The notes: generated from the sequence alone by a model not told the origin. 64,000 bases of DNA from Anisakis pegreffii (GCA_035041965.1 JAPYMA010000122.1:1-64000); one strand, 5' to 3'. Positions 49,616-63,990 are shown, numbered from the stretch's first letter. Translations and numbers: made by a program.

Positions 49616-52600
49616 AACGTTAGTGTTGCGGTGTGAATGTTACCAATTCCGATGGTTTTCATTCATGTGTCTGTTTGTGATTGCAAAGCGAATGTTATTT
49701 ATCGCTTCATTTATCCAGTCAAAGATAGCTCATTCCTTCTTCTCTCACAAAAACATTCCATTCCGTCTTCTTGCTCACGTTCAGATATCTGTTCTGATAT
49801 CTGAGGGCTGTGTGAATGTACTCTATTTTTCAACATTCAAGAATATCGAGTTCGAGTCCTCAATCGAGATAAGATCCCCAATTAGGAATCTCTTCTTTTG
49901 TGTTACAAAGCGGTATTATTCTCAATGAGGACCAACAGTCATATGTCAGGAGTGAGCTATTTTTTATAATTTGGCAAATCTTCTTCTCATCTGGTCGAAC
50001 GGCAGCAATTCTTTATATACATATTCACAACTTCAAAATGTTATGTTCATGTCAACTGTGGATAGTCTTTATGTCTGTCGCTGTTCTCATTGTTCATTAT
50101 TTAAAGTTTTAATTTGATATCGTTATTATTCCTCATCACAGAGTTTCTCATTTCTGTTTTTTGTCATATTTCCATTCGGTGTTTTGTTTGTTGCATTGTA
50201 ACCGATTGTATTATTGTTCATTATGGCATTTAATGTCAGTTGATTTGTGTAGTCATTTGATCTTTGCTGTATTATAAATATAACAGGTTTATTAAATGAT
50301 TGGATGAAATGATGAAACTCGATGTCAAAAATTTCATTGATATCGCAATTGATATGGTGTGATTTAGTGCGGTAGGCGATTGATATAGATCAATGGACAA
50401 TAGAGTCTGACAGGGCAAAAACTGTACTCGATGCTTCGATATAGTTAAAGTCAGTTGTATCGTTCATGGTCCTCGACTATTACAACTAAGGCGGTGTAAT
50501 TTGGCATCTACTACTAAAAATACCGTTTTGAAGATTATGATTTTTGCATTTCTGAATCGGCGACGTGAAACGTACCAAGTTGACAAACGCACAAATCTTA
50601 TTGCACTCATTTCTGATTTAATTTTTTATATTGTTCATGAATATGCTTCTGAATTTTCTTTCAAAGGAAAATTCTTTGGAGATTGATCATTGATTGCGAT
50701 ACTTTTATTGGGGAATGAATGAAAATGCGTTTGATTAATTGAATTATGACTGTTTTCGCTTTGTTGTCAGACCATTTAGACCACTGGGATTTAACTAATC
50801 TCAAGAGGATGTAATCTGAACGCAGATTCCGTTCTTCCGTTGTCCTCCATCCCCTTTGATTTGTTTCGATAAAAATTCAGTCGCTTTTTTGAATTTTCAA
50901 GTTATCGTTTGATTGCTTTCTCAAGCCGTTCAATCAGGAAACATTTTAGGAATGATCATATTGCAAACATTAAAGGAACACATCCCGAACGCGATTTTAT
51001 CATTCGCCATTGAGCATAATTGGCCTATGATAATGCCGTTATTAGAGGGTTATTTGGTCGTAAAAGATTTTCGAACTGCTGAAAACAGTCAATAGCACGA
51101 ATATATGCCACGAATCCATCCGACTGTTTCCGACTGTTCGTTCTTCGTCATATTCTTAGTTGTTTTTTGTAGAGTTTCGTCGTTGCTACGAATATTGTAT
51201 TCTTTTTAAAGGTGTCTCGTCCAACATCTATGGGGAAACTTCCAGTTGAATAAACCTGTTCCGAAAACTGATTTCAGATGTGAGTTACGTTCACGAATTG
51301 GAGATTTTTTGAATGTACATTTTAATGAATATATTATTATTGCAGCGAAATAGATCCAACTGATTTCATAGACAACCTTCTTTTCATTTGTGGTTTAATT
51401 TTTGATTACAGTGACGAACAGAGCTCTTCACGTATTCAAAAATTCCTTGCCGATTAACAGAACCACGTCAATATAAGTAGGCGCTTCTCTTTATTAACGT
51501 ATTTATTCATTATAGTTGTTTTTTTTGTGTAGAGTTTCGTCGTTAATTTATACCTAATTAAATTGAATTTTATATTTAATATAAAATTTAATTTTTGAAT
51601 TGAATTTTTCTATTCATACTTATCGTTAATTAAATTAAATTTTATACTTAATTTATAATTTAATTTTTGAATTGAATTCTTGATAATCATACTTAATTAA
51701 ATTCATTCTTGATTTTGCTTTTCGGGTTCCATCTGAATTTATCAATTTATCATTGTTGTTGTGTCACCGTTGCATTCATTCACTATTTGGATATGTTTTT
51801 GTTTTTCTTAACGTTTCGATACATTTTTCAATTTTCTTCGATTTTTCTAAAATTGATTCTCCTAAAATTGAATCGGATTTTGGCAGTTTTCAATAATTGT
51901 TCGTAGAAAAGTCACTCGGTGATTGTTGAGTGACGATCGTTGATGGTTAGTATGCTGAATGAGCTGTTCATCCATTATGAATTAAGCGTGCGTGCTTTGC
52001 AAATCGCTTTTGACACTCGTTCGTTTGCCAATATCGTTCATTTGTAATTACTTTCGATTTTGTGAATTCGTGCTGTCGTTAAACTGCACTCACTGCTCGC
52101 ATGTTCATTCATCTGTTCTTGTGATGCGTTTCGAAAGCACAATATTTGTAAACTAATTGTTTCTCATATTATTCCATATTTTTAAACAAAATTCCGATCA
52201 TTATTTAACTCTGAAATTTATTTCTCAGTTGACTTCCTGTCAACTGAATCCTTTCTCATGGCTGTTTTGTTCGTGAAGATCAAATTTTTTGAATGATTTC
52301 GTTATTATTTTCATTTATTGTTGTTTTCTACTGCTTTATAAGTCAAAATTACTTCGAGAATTTGATACTGACGAGAAATTAATCGCAGTTACTCGGATCT
52401 TTAATTTGCTTATGACATCTATGTTAGCTAAACTATGTGAGCAGTGATAATTGAAATTAGAGAGTTGAGCACGTGCTGGTGCTTTCGAAGGTTTAGTATA
52501 TCAGATAAATGAGGTGGACATGGAACTATTGAACTTGAAATTCTCAATTTTGGCTTTGTTGCTTGTATTATCGAGATACAATGCTAATAAGTACCATCTA

Positions 52601-53713
52601 GATGTTATTGTCACTCAATAATCCACTATCAATAAAACGATGTTAAGTTTTACTTTGCGTTAAATAGTATATATGGTCGTTACCAGTTGTATCTTGATTT
52701 TGTGTTTGTGTACGAATTGTTCCTTTTCGATTGTCCATATCTAGTCTGATATAGTTGTCTTCATAAAATGACAATAACAACGTGCTATTGTATAAATTTG
52801 TTTTCTTTTCATATTCCCTATTCGGTGAACAATTCAATCACCTCAGGTGAATGTCGTTCATCTTATGTTCAGTGATTCCATACTTCATCGTATCATTCGA
52901 CGGTAGAGTTATTGGTAACCAACGGCAGCTCTCGTCAGTATAGAGTTTCATTCTAAAGAGCAGCACAATCAGTTGCGTAAACATAAGGATTTGTGAAATT
53001 TTATCATTGAATGAATCAAAATGAAGCAATTCAATAAGAGAACTTTCATCCATACAAACGGACGGTAACACGCGACAAACTCAAACGACAGTAACCACCA
53101 ATATTGGCGACTTGTTGAAGACAATAACAAAAATCTACAAGTATAATCATATAAATCAAATCTCAAGCGGCAAAATGATGACAAAAGAAATCGAGTGAAT
53201 TGATGTAAAGAGATGATATAATTACAATTGAAAACACTATCGTAATGAAACAAAGCAAAATGACTGTATTTGCGAAGAGTAACATGAAATACTAATGCAA
53301 ATATATTGGCGTATAATAAAAGCTTTTTCCTTATAATTACAAATAACGATGATAAAAGTCAAGCAGAATGAAATTATCTATATTTGTATAAATATAAATT
53401 GCCATCAAAACATGAGTATACAAACAAATAAATAGCTAAGGTGTACGTCGTTGCATAACCACAAGAGCATTATGAACAGATGAACCCCGTTACCAGAGGG
53501 GTTTCTTAAAAATAAAGGAATGAAAGTGCGATAGTGAAACGAAGTGGCCCGGAGGCAGCTGCATAATATGGTTGAACAATAAGTGTCGTGGATGACTAAA
53601 ATTAAAATTCCGATATCAACTAATTATGACTATTTCCGAACGGATTTCCTTAAGCGGTATTGCAGCAACGATCAAGTAAATTTCTAAACAGATAACAAAT
53701 CACAGTCTGGAAT
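49616..53713. other. Convergent region between unc-51 and the PTP gene
   Basis: 4.1 kb, very AT-rich, holding the 3' UTRs of two convergent genes. It contains a tandem AT-rich duplication (51540-51700) and two copies of GTAGAGTTTCGTCGTT (about 51172 and 51530). A G/C hairpin AACCCC...GGGGTT lies at 53482-53504. The frame 50913-51095 (60 codons, ILQTLKEHIPNAILSFAIEH) looks protein-like but matches nothing I know. No conserved gene was recognised. Confidence 0.4.
51540..51700. repeat. AT-rich tandem duplication, ~70-75 bp period, about 2.3 copies
   Basis: The phrase AATTAAATTGAATTTTATA, then TTTAATTTTTGAATTGAATT, then a TCATACTTA spacer occurs twice with minor changes, and a third partial start (AATTAAATTCATTCTTGA) follows. 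Many sub-motifs of AATTTAAT/ATTGAATT are internally palindromic. Confidence 0.8.
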
Positions 53714-56700
53714 TCAAGAGTGTTTGCGGTATTCGGCAAGAGGCTTTATTGATCCATCGTTATATGCTCGCAAAATCGACTCACATACAAATGTGTACTG
53801 ACCCTGAAATCCCATAGCAATTTTAGCACTTGTCATAAGTGGAATGAATCTTCCTGAAGTCGACATAAATCAGAAAGAGCACAAAAATCTAGTGATTCCA
53901 AGGTTTTTGTACCGCTCTATTCGGTTAATTTTGCTGCATCATTTGTGGCTATATTCTTCGTTTGAACATAGACCTTGTTCTCGAACAGATCATAAGTCTG
54001 CTAAGAAACAGAACAGTTACCGATGTCTGAATGAGCATGGCACGTTGGTCACGCATTGTTCGAACAATGTCAAGTGGATAAACAGGCTCATTTGCTTCAA
54101 CCAGACACGCTGCCGTTTCCATAAGGATTAAAACACCCGTACGGCCAATACCCGCACTACAGTGCACCACAATTGGATCCACAGAACCGACCCGTGCACG
54201 ACGCACCTGCAAGAAATTAATGATGCGATCCGAGGCATGCGCTTTGCTCTTTTTGCACTTCTAAGGTAACAATAGTTGGTTGTTGCCACTCAGAGTACTT
54301 ACGATATAAGAAGCCAAAGATTTCATTATGAGGTTTCGACATTGACTGTAAAGGAACATCTAGGTTCCGTTTTGTTTTCATTCTGAAAGCACGAGCGTTT
54401 GGCACCAGCAAACATCTGCGAAAATTGAACTAGCATTATATGATTGTGCATTGTCATAAGAGTATAGTTGAGTAACAAATACCTCATCCACAAACTCGAT
54501 GAAGTGCTTCGGGTCGTCAGGAACACCATGGTCAGGCCATGCAGTGTATTGCATTTGTGTGACACGCCTCTCCTCGTTCGACTGCAATTCCCAATATCAA
54601 TTACGTTCGCATATGGCAAGTATCCCTGACGGGACGGACACTTACAGTCACCAATTCGTATTGTATGGCATACCCAACAATGTTGTTGGCAGTAGAGTCA
54701 TGAACAAAGAAGTTATTGCTTCACACAAAAACCAACAATCGTAATGAGTTTCAAGCGGATGATCAATTCCTTTGTGATATTTGATGAGCTTGATTAGTTA
54801 TTCTCAGGTATTTAAACATATTTTTGACTGCTTTCTCGCATACTGCTGCACTTCATATACAGTTTACTCCTTGGAACGAACAAACAACTTCAAACGTCCA
54901 AGCGAAAAGCTCAGTAGAAATAACTGGTGGATTTTACTGAGCCATACAAGTAGGATTCAAATGGAGAAAACGCACCGTTCTATCCTTCACAGAGAATTCC
55001 CTATAAGAACAGTTCGGTGTTTCACGTTCACGAATACACGATATTTGCAAACGACCATATTCATGATTCTCGTAAAGTCTCGGCCAATACTGATAACATT
55101 TCACACGACCACGTTCTACCGTTGTGGTCAACATTACGATTGTTGTTGATAATTGCTCCCAAACCATATGCCAAAAATCAACACAGGTATGTGGCAGTGG
55201 ACCTTGCGTGGCGATATAACGATTCACGATACCGCTCGACGGGATTTCCATCTAGAAATATTCATTCCTCTTGAAATCAGTCAGTTCTTTTCACCACCAC
55301 ATATCATGCAATGCTCACAATCAGTATTAAAAGATTTACATTCATAAGGTAAACGGTGCGTTCACATTATGAATTTGAATCAATTTTCGAGAAAAAAAAC
55401 AAGCAATCAGATGTTTAAAGACAAAAGTGATACGGTTAAATCTCTGCGGAGATACTAATTCTGAATTATTCGCCGGATATATTGGCGGTTCTTGAGATAT
55501 AACATTCGTAATGAAATTAAATGACTCATTCGAAATTCAATGAAGAAAACGAACATTAACAAACGAAGCATTAATGTAGTCTCCAGATGGGGCGGAAATT
55601 GGAACTCGAGTTTCATCATAAGGACACACGTCACGATATCGATTTTTGTTGATGTTTGATGGCGTTCGACAATCGTTCATCGACATTCCAGGATTCTTAC
55701 GATACAACGACTGAAACAACTGTTGAATGTTTCGCATAAAGCTTCCCAATGGTATTGTTCAAGATTATTTAGGCTTTAGAAAGTACGCATTTCATAGTTT
55801 CGAAAATTCGTATAAACGAATGAATTCTGATGAGTAATTTTCGATAACCGCTGATGTATATGGGATACTAGAAACGAATAAACCAGGGTACAATTCTCGT
55901 TTTCGAGTTCGGCTGTTTTCTTTTGAATTATTCAAGTTCTATCTGAAGGATTCAGAGGATTGCAACGGATTCTCGCAGTGATCCACAAGACTATTCACAA
56001 AGAGGCACTTTCGATTATTCAAAACGGAACATGTATTTGAGTGAACGTTGCTGTTCCAAGTCACTAAAGAACTGTCGCTGTTTGAAGCACAGCAAAAGAA
56101 CTGCAATTATGAACGACGTCCTTATGCTTGTAGTGTGATCGGCACGTATGCTCCGATCACGCTGAAAGCATTAGTGGAATGTTGGCGGGTGAAAATTGTC
56201 GCTTTGTGTTCTATGAGCAATGTTGCTTTAGAATTTGAACGATGTAAGATGTACGGTTGCAATATTTGAAGGTATTTTACGTATAGATTTGTGTGACGCA
56301 TTGTTCAAGTGAATGAAAAGTCTATTTCGTATGTTGTCAAAATGCCGTAAAATATAAGCGAAACAGTTTTCGAAGAATGACTTTCCTAGAAAATTCAACG
56401 AAAGCAATACAGTCAGTCATTATTCATCGAATGTGTTGTACGGGCAATCTCCTTGACGCAGTGATTAATTCCTTTGTGATATTTGGTGAGCTTGATTAGT
56501 TATTCACAGCAATCTAAGCATATTTTTGGCTGCTTTCTACAGCGCTTCATATAGAGTTTACTCCTTGAAACGTTGTTGAGCGTATGTAAAATCATAATTC
56601 CTTCTGAACGGTTCTCATCCTTACAATTAGTTTAAATATGCGAATGCACTTATCGGAACATAGAATTAGATACTAAATATCTGAGAGAGAAGTAGAAGAA

Positions 56701-59700
56701 ATTGTCGCTGTAAAATTTCTGGCGGAAATATTTCAAAAAATTATATTCTGCAAAACTATTCAAAAGAATGCGAACATCCGAATGCTATTGAGCGTTTCAC
56801 AGAACGGTGCAACGGAATGACATAAAACAGAAATGCCGGTTGGCTGTTGTTTGCTGGTCATGGTGAGAAGAACTTAATCGATGGGATAATGGCCCTCAAA
56901 TTATGCATGTTCATCGAATAATACTGATATTTATGAATTTCGGAAATTGTGCGCAATATTTAGTGAGCACTTTCATCTCAAAAGACATCTGTCAGAACAT
57001 TAAATCAAGAGCAAAAAGGAAATCTCTCCCATCATTCACGTATCGAACAACTAATTTCACTTCTTCATCTCAGCACACCGCCTTTGATGCTTGCCTTCTT
57101 AAGCTACACATCACTTAATCTTTGCGGATGTGCCAACATAGTAGAAGCCCCACTTTTTGCATGGAATCATTTCAATATCACCGCATCATGCATTAAAATG
57201 AATTTGAAAAGTACAACAACAAATTCATACCTTATCAGTCTAAACTCTACAGTACCTATTATCCACTAGAATTGAATAGCATTTGCAATTCGTATGTAAA
57301 ATCATAATTCCCTCTGAATTTTTCGATCAATGGAACGATTCATCGCTCGCCAATGTGAATGTGTAGCGCGCGTTAGCTGATGACTGATGCATGAGCTGAT
57401 TTCTGGAGGATGGTGCGATGAAAAGAGAATGAAAAGATATCACTAAATTTTCGTGAATAATTATTCTGTCAACTATAACAAGTTATGTTCACAAAAGCGA
57501 GATGATGAGAATGCGGTAGTAAGTTGTGTACAACGAATACGATGCGTTCAACTGGTGTCCTTAAAGCATTACATCTAGAACTGAAATACGAAAAGAAGAT
57601 ATCTCAATGGATCGAATGAATGAGAGGATTCTGCTTTAGTTCATCAATGAAGCATTGGCTTCAAAAGAACTCTTTGCAAGAAGCGAACAAGACGGGAAAA
57701 CAAACGAACATCAAATTGTGAGATAACTTTTCCCGATACAAGTGACTCTTTAAGAAGTAACAAGGATTGTGAGAGAAGGTCGGATCGCGGAACTGAAGAT
57801 GATACGTGTGGCGTTTCAGGAACACAAATCACATCGGGTTCTTCAATTTCGTCACCACATCGATAAACTGCAAAAATGTCAAGTATGATCACAAATTATA
57901 AGGATTATAACGTGAAATATATAACAATGTTATTTTTGACGACTCAGCGATATCGACAGTTCGTTTCGGTTGTAATTTTAAAGGAGTATTGATGGAGAAG
58001 ACACTTCTGGATAAACGAAGAGCCATTCCGAACACTTATGGATCGACGAAAGATTACCGTTAGGTCGAATGGTAAGGACGAGTTCAGCTTTGATTGTTTC
58101 TCGCACTGAACGAATGAAACGAACGACCTGATCGTGAGCCATTGACGTCACATCAACACCGTTAATCATAAGTACCTGAATCATTCACAAATACATCGTT
58201 GGTACTCGCCTTGAATCTGCTTAAAGCTAATCGAACAACGCGAACACCTTTCGATATTTGGCATTCGAAGGCGACAAACGAAATTGATTCGCCCGTAAAA
58301 AGTATTCACAAAGTCACAGATTCGTGTAATTTTGACTGTCTCAAGTTGACTTTATCTCATCGTCAGTTGCATTCACTTCATTTAACCATACTGACTGATG
58401 TAATGACGAAAACGCAGCAAATCATCAGAATTACCTGATCGCCTTCGTTCAGCCGTGGATTACATCTGTCTGCAGCGCTACCATTCGCAACTCGACTCAC
58501 AATAATTGGATAATTCTGATCAGCACCGCCCTTCACATTAAAACCGAATCGACCTTGTGAATCCGGCTTCATTCTAACTACCACTAATCCGTCTTCACTA
58601 ATTGGTGGTGACTGAAACTATGTGCATTGATAGGACTCATTCTTTGAATTAATTAAGAATTAAGAGCAACCATTCTGAGATTCAACGACGCAAACCACCA
58701 CATTCTATTTACAGTTTGTGGATTGCTTAGAAACGACTGAGAATGCTTTCTGATGTCATTTTTGCACTTCTCTGAAGCATCAACCTCGTTTGCACTTCAC
58801 TGCTACAGCTGCTCAAAAAGAACTTCTTCGTTCAATAATTTTCGCTTCAAATACATCTGTTCCAATCGAAGTGATTCATCAAATGGGATAGAAATGAATC
58901 AGTGGAATGCGATTAGCTCTTAGAATTGCCTCTTTTGTACTACCAAACTGAATTCCCAATGATATGTAAGGCCTTCAGTTAGATAAATCGCCAATACCAA
59001 TATCAACTTATTCTCCTCGCCAACCGTAAAACAAGAGTAATTCTCATTCACATCCAAACAATCAAATAGCAATCAACTAGTCGGTTAGCGATTATTGATC
59101 ACTCGATAAAATAAAAGACCAGATTTCACGAACACACATCGCAATAGCAGTAATCAACATTCCATTTGATGAACACACAACCATATCTCATAAATTTCCT
59201 TGGCATTGAACTCATTTTACGATTTCCTATGAGGCAGCGCACTTAATTTTTCCTACATTAATGTAAAGCTAATAGATCAAATGTGCTAAAATGATTGATA
59301 ATTTCTAAAAATGGTGACTAAATGAGCAACGAATTATTTTTTTATATGGCCAGATTCAAATCATCAATCCTAGAACTTAAAAGAAGTATTTTATTTCAGA
59401 AGTATTCCAAAGATCTCAACAATATTTGAATAATTGATGGAAGTTGTTCATTTTGGGGGATAGCTTATAAGAGACAGATGACTTGCGAGACTAGGTTATG
59501 CAGAGCAGCAATGAGAGACGAATTTGAGTCTGATAAACGAACCTGTCTTGGCGAGTGTTGTTTTGTTCTTGGAGGACTTGCACAGCTACCGTTTTGAACA
59601 TTTTTCGTTGAACCTACCGATGAATGGCTGAAAGCAGAGATTTAAATTGAGAATGAACCGATAAGAACATCTTCGACGAATAGAACTTTAAACTCAATTT

Positions 59701-62700
59701 TTGAGCGCCACATCGTCTTTTCGAATGATTTTTTTTCATAATAAAATTATTACACATTCTTGAACGTCATTTAGGAGGCCAATATCGAACAGTCATTGAT
59801 CACTATCGATCATTTTTCAACACCACTAACGTATTCTCAGCAAATGTCTCGCGGAAGCGCAATTCAAAATAAATTTTTATTCGATCGTCTCAACTCGAAT
59901 TCCGTTAGCATTTCACTTGCATATTTGCCTATTCGTTTCTTGAGTATCACTTTTTACATTGAAATGTAAAAAGTGAATTATGAAAAGCTTTCTGAACTGT
60001 GCGAAAGAATTTTGGAATATAATGGATGAAGGTTTTTGCTGTGCGCACTCGTTAAGCTTACTGAGAATTTGCTGTGCTCGACTGATTCGTTGAACGCTCT
60101 TGACAAATTACCTAATCAGTTCTAAGAGAAATTCCTTTCAATCACCAATAATTAATTCAACTGAAAGAGCACACTTCCTCGAAAGACATACACACAGAAT
60201 GATGTCAACTGAAATCATCGAAAAGCAAGCTTATCAACATCATTCAAGATGAAATTTCGTGGAATGCATGATTTGCCCTCCATGAACAACCATTCTCTCT
60301 TCACTACTGACAAACCCTGAGAATTTCACATCATTGATGGATTTCACAATGGAAAAACTGCACAGTGCGGATGGACCCAATGCCATGCACGTGAAATCTC
60401 ATCATTTCAGTGTTCGACTGTCACTCATATAATCCCAATGGTTCGATCGAATTTCTTAACCGATCAATTTTTCCCACTCCATGACAACGACTGCTCAATT
60501 CCAGTGATAACCTTTTCAGTTGTGAGCAGAAAACATACTTTTCAAAATTCTCATTTAACGTTGCATCTCAAACGTGCTTGTAGTCTCGCCTAACGCATGA
60601 AATATTACTGACAAAGTCGCTGCTTGAAACAGGAAGAAAAATCTCACAAGTTATTTATACATACTGATTGTGAGAGTATGGCTGTGAGAGTCTAACATAT
60701 AATTGGACTGGCTCAATCAGTGAACAATACCGATTGAGATTATTCATCGAAAGATATCTGCGTGAATGTTCATAATGCGGTTTTCATCAGATTTTCCCGA
60801 AAAAAATTTAAAATTCTGAGTGATTCACCTGGCAACCGATGAGCGAGGGGAGTTGCTGATTTGAAGTTTGCCATTAGAAGTGATATCTCGAGGCGAATGG
60901 CCTCGAAGGGGCGAAGTACCACCAATATTACCGTTCGGCACGAACCGATTGATAGGATTTCCATTAACGACGAAGCCATTCAAAGTGTTCGAAGGTGAAG
61001 AGGAACCGTTCAAAATGCTTGCTGTATTCGTTGATTTGCGATAACCGTTCGTCGTTAAATGACCGTTCGGGATAGGATGATGAACCGATGCAGATGTGCA
61101 CGCCTTAAGTTAACCGATTCGTTTGGATCATCTTGACAATATAAAAACTGTAGGATTACAAATGATTCCAAATTCTATCAAATCCAGTATTCGGACTCAG
61201 TACGACCAATGACTCAATGCCAATTACTCAACGACTCAATCTTCTGTTTGCTTGAACAAATGTTCGATTCAGCAAAATACCATTTAGATTTACAGGTATT
61301 TTGCGGCGAAAGTTCTTGTAATCATGATGAATTTCAGATTGCGAATGGATTGTTGAGAGTGACAGGAGAATCCGAGATCAATTCAAGAGTGCATGAAAGC
61401 ACTAACGGTTAAAATGAATCACATCTCGTGATAAATATTTCAAATTTTTTGAAACCCTTACACACAATAGCACTTATTCCGCAAAGCCATGCGAACTGCG
61501 AGATCACTGCAAAATTCGTTAACGAGGAGAAAAGTTTGCAATAATGATTTCTGTGCAAATAAGTTGCTTTGTATAGCTGTTCTATGATTGAAGCAGCAGG
61601 CAAGTACGCAATCCAAGAATGGCACTCATAAATATTGCACGGGTTAATCAATGATAAACACTGAACTAACAGCATTGTTAGAGTGTTACGTTAAAGGAAT
61701 AAATTCGACAATTTAGCATGTGAATAAGCTGAATTTTTAATTGAAGTAAACCTATTCAAACATCCACTCAACCACGAGACATCATCATTTATTCATGAAC
61801 ACTCGTTCATGTATGACTCAAAATAAAAACTGACCCTTTCACGCAAAGAAATCAATATTACGAGCTTTAAAACTTTTCACACGATTCAACTGAATGCGCA
61901 TTATTTATTCAACTGAACAATGCTCGTGCGATCAAGAAAGTGCTGAGCTTCATAAAGAATCCTAAAATAGCATTCTACTGAGATCAGTGGCAGAGAATCT
62001 CACGTTTAGAATGAAATGCACAAATATATGATTTTAGTAATGACGGCATTCCGTGAGATAATATGAAATCTTTCAGTTATGAAAAGTGCAAAAATGCGGA
62101 GAATATATCAGCGTGCGAGAGACTTTCAAATATGTCAGCGGCGATATACTCATTCAAAACAGTGGAAAACGACTTATTGGTCAGGAATTCCCTCGAGGCC
62201 TCATGTCACACGTCGTGAACAATTGTATCATTCGTTTAGTTTATGCCGTAATCGCGATTTTGATCTATTATGAGAGATACTGGGACGTATTATTCCAGCT
62301 AATACTGAGCCAGTTAAATCACTGCTGCAGGATAAAATTGGTGATTTGAGAATAAGGTGAACACTTCATAACGAAAACAAATCTTTAAAATTGAGCAAAG
62401 CGTTTGATTTGCAGCGGCAACGAAGAAAGATGACTCACGAAGGAAGCAATAGAAAAGAATGAACCTTTTCGTACGGTTTTAATTTCTGATTGAATTTCTC
62501 CCGTAACATCTCAAATTTGATACTCCGCATCGTTTTTGTCCTCTCAAAAAGATCATTCATTTGCTCGTGCTTAAAGAATTGATGAAAATTAGCGACATCA
62601 AACCAGTTACAAGCACAGACGAAACATCAACACGTGATAAATACGCGATTTCGTAGAAATACATCAGACTCTCAAATGAAAATGAAATCTAGGCTTTTTA

Positions 62701-63990
62701 TAATCATCAATGGATCGAATCTGACCGATCAATAAGCGCAGATCAACAACGAAATATGAAAAAAAGATGATTCATTGCAAACGCTCAGGTAACAGCTAAT
62801 TGACTGTAACGACTCGAGTGAACACAGGTCAAGACGGAGCTATACGACAAGGAAAATGAATGCAATAAATGAACAGCGGACCGTTCATCACAAAAATAAA
62901 ATTACTTATAATACTTGAGAAGAGAATTTTTACCGAAGATATTACATAACAGTAGAATCGTAGTCAATTGAACAGTGACGAGTGTTTTCTAGACAAATAA
63001 TTTACGAAACTGTGTCTCGTTTCGAGAAAAAAACCGGTCTGAGTGAACGCTTGAGAGACTACGGACAGTATTCATATTACATCTTATTTAAGTCACCTTT
63101 TACATAATATTCATTTTCTTGTCATTCATTCGCAAAATGTGTACGTTCAAAATAAATTTGCAGAGTTTTCCGCATTCGGAAGTGTTACAAATTCATCATA
63201 CACTGCTGCCACTCCCTAAAGGTTCAATAAAATTTGTACCAGGCGGACAAAAAGAAAATACTATTCGCCGAGAACACAAATTGCACTTCTAATCAGCAGA
63301 GCAAACGAAAACTACTTCTTAAATAGGTAGCAGTAATGAGATCAAAAATATTACACTGCTATGATGCACAGCGCTAAAAATGTCATCATCAAGATGTCAA
63401 CACTCTTCTCATGGACACAATAGCCGAACTTGTAACAGACAAAGATGATTGTTGTTCTTTTGATAAGGTTAATAATCAAAACGATTCCAGAGTGGTCGGT
63501 GAATACAAATTTGATGATATGTGGATATCCACATTAGAGAAACATGCCAACTCATGATAGCAAGTCTCAAATAACTCACTGACGTATCATGAACTGTATC
63601 ATGCATTTATATACCACTAGGTGAGGGATAGAATTACGAAAAAACCTCAGAAATTAGAATTAAAAATAAACGTCGACATGATGACGCATCGTTGTAAACC
63701 AGAATAAAACAGAATGCGATCGCGATGAGTAATTCGTGAATTATCGTTTAGAATGGCAGTTATTAATTGATCTTACCTGAACATTGCCGTTAATGAACAT
63801 ATTGTGAACGGGCTTCCAAGTACCGTCTTCTTCTACCCCAAAGGTGGTCTCGCGTGAGTAATGGTGATAACTGGATGGATAAGAAGTGCTCTGAATGGAT
63901 GGTACGCGAGTTGTGTCTTGTGGATGCAGTCGAGAAGTTCTGTCACGACGTGACGGAGATATCCGACGTGTTGATGGGGCCGCACTTTCA
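53714..63990 (-). CDS. ptp-1: Protein tyrosine phosphatase, non-receptor, PTPN3/PTPN4 type (PDZ + PTP domains; 5' end outside window)
   Basis: Cytoskeleton-associated tyrosine phosphatase; the family is FERM-PDZ-PTP and the FERM part should lie beyond the right edge. Eleven exons, all phase-consistent, give 610 visible residues: 63990-63777, 61103-60829, 59627-59543, 58611-58435, 58175-58058, 57867-57710, 55710-55555, 55251-54976, 54581-54483, 54206-54021, 53803-53714. Visible residues 1-190 are a Ser/Pro/Asn-Gly-rich linker. The PDZ domain is about 198-287 ([10 protein letters not shown] carboxylate loop, [29 protein letters not shown]). The catalytic domain is about 333-610: [47 protein letters not shown] (D503), P-loop [10 protein letters not shown] (nucleophile C535, R541) and Q-loop [14 protein letters not shown]. 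All catalytic residues are present, so it should be active. The exon at 61103 follows a TTAAG acceptor. Confidence 0.96.
54761..54878 (+). repeat. Direct repeat copy A in a PTP-gene intron
   Basis: About 118 bp resembling 56461-56572 in the same orientation. Shared phrases are AATTCCTTTGTGATATTT, GAGCTTGATTAGTTATTC, CATATTTTT, CTGCTTTCT and CTTCATATA.AGTTTACTCC. Both copies sit in introns of the phosphatase gene. Confidence 0.8.
56461..56608 (+). repeat. Direct repeat copy B, followed by a second shared motif
   Basis: 56461-56572 matches 54761-54878. Immediately after it, 56581-56608 (CGTATGTAAAATCATAATTC then CTCTGAA-like) recurs at about 57291-57320. The latter suggests a longer element represented by overlapping fragments. 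Confidence 0.75.
61104..63776. other. 2.7 kb intron of the PTP gene
   Basis: The largest intron recognised in the window. I saw no nested tRNA or conserved reverse-strand gene. The frames at 61209-61412 (+), 61409-61675 (-) and 62079-62349 (+) have no recognisable relatives. An unrecognised alternative exon cannot be excluded. Confidence 0.6.

Noticed and set aside
49845..49875. T-arm-like word GAGTTCGAGTCCTC suggesting a tRNA
   Set aside because: No acceptor, D or anticodon arms can be formed around it.
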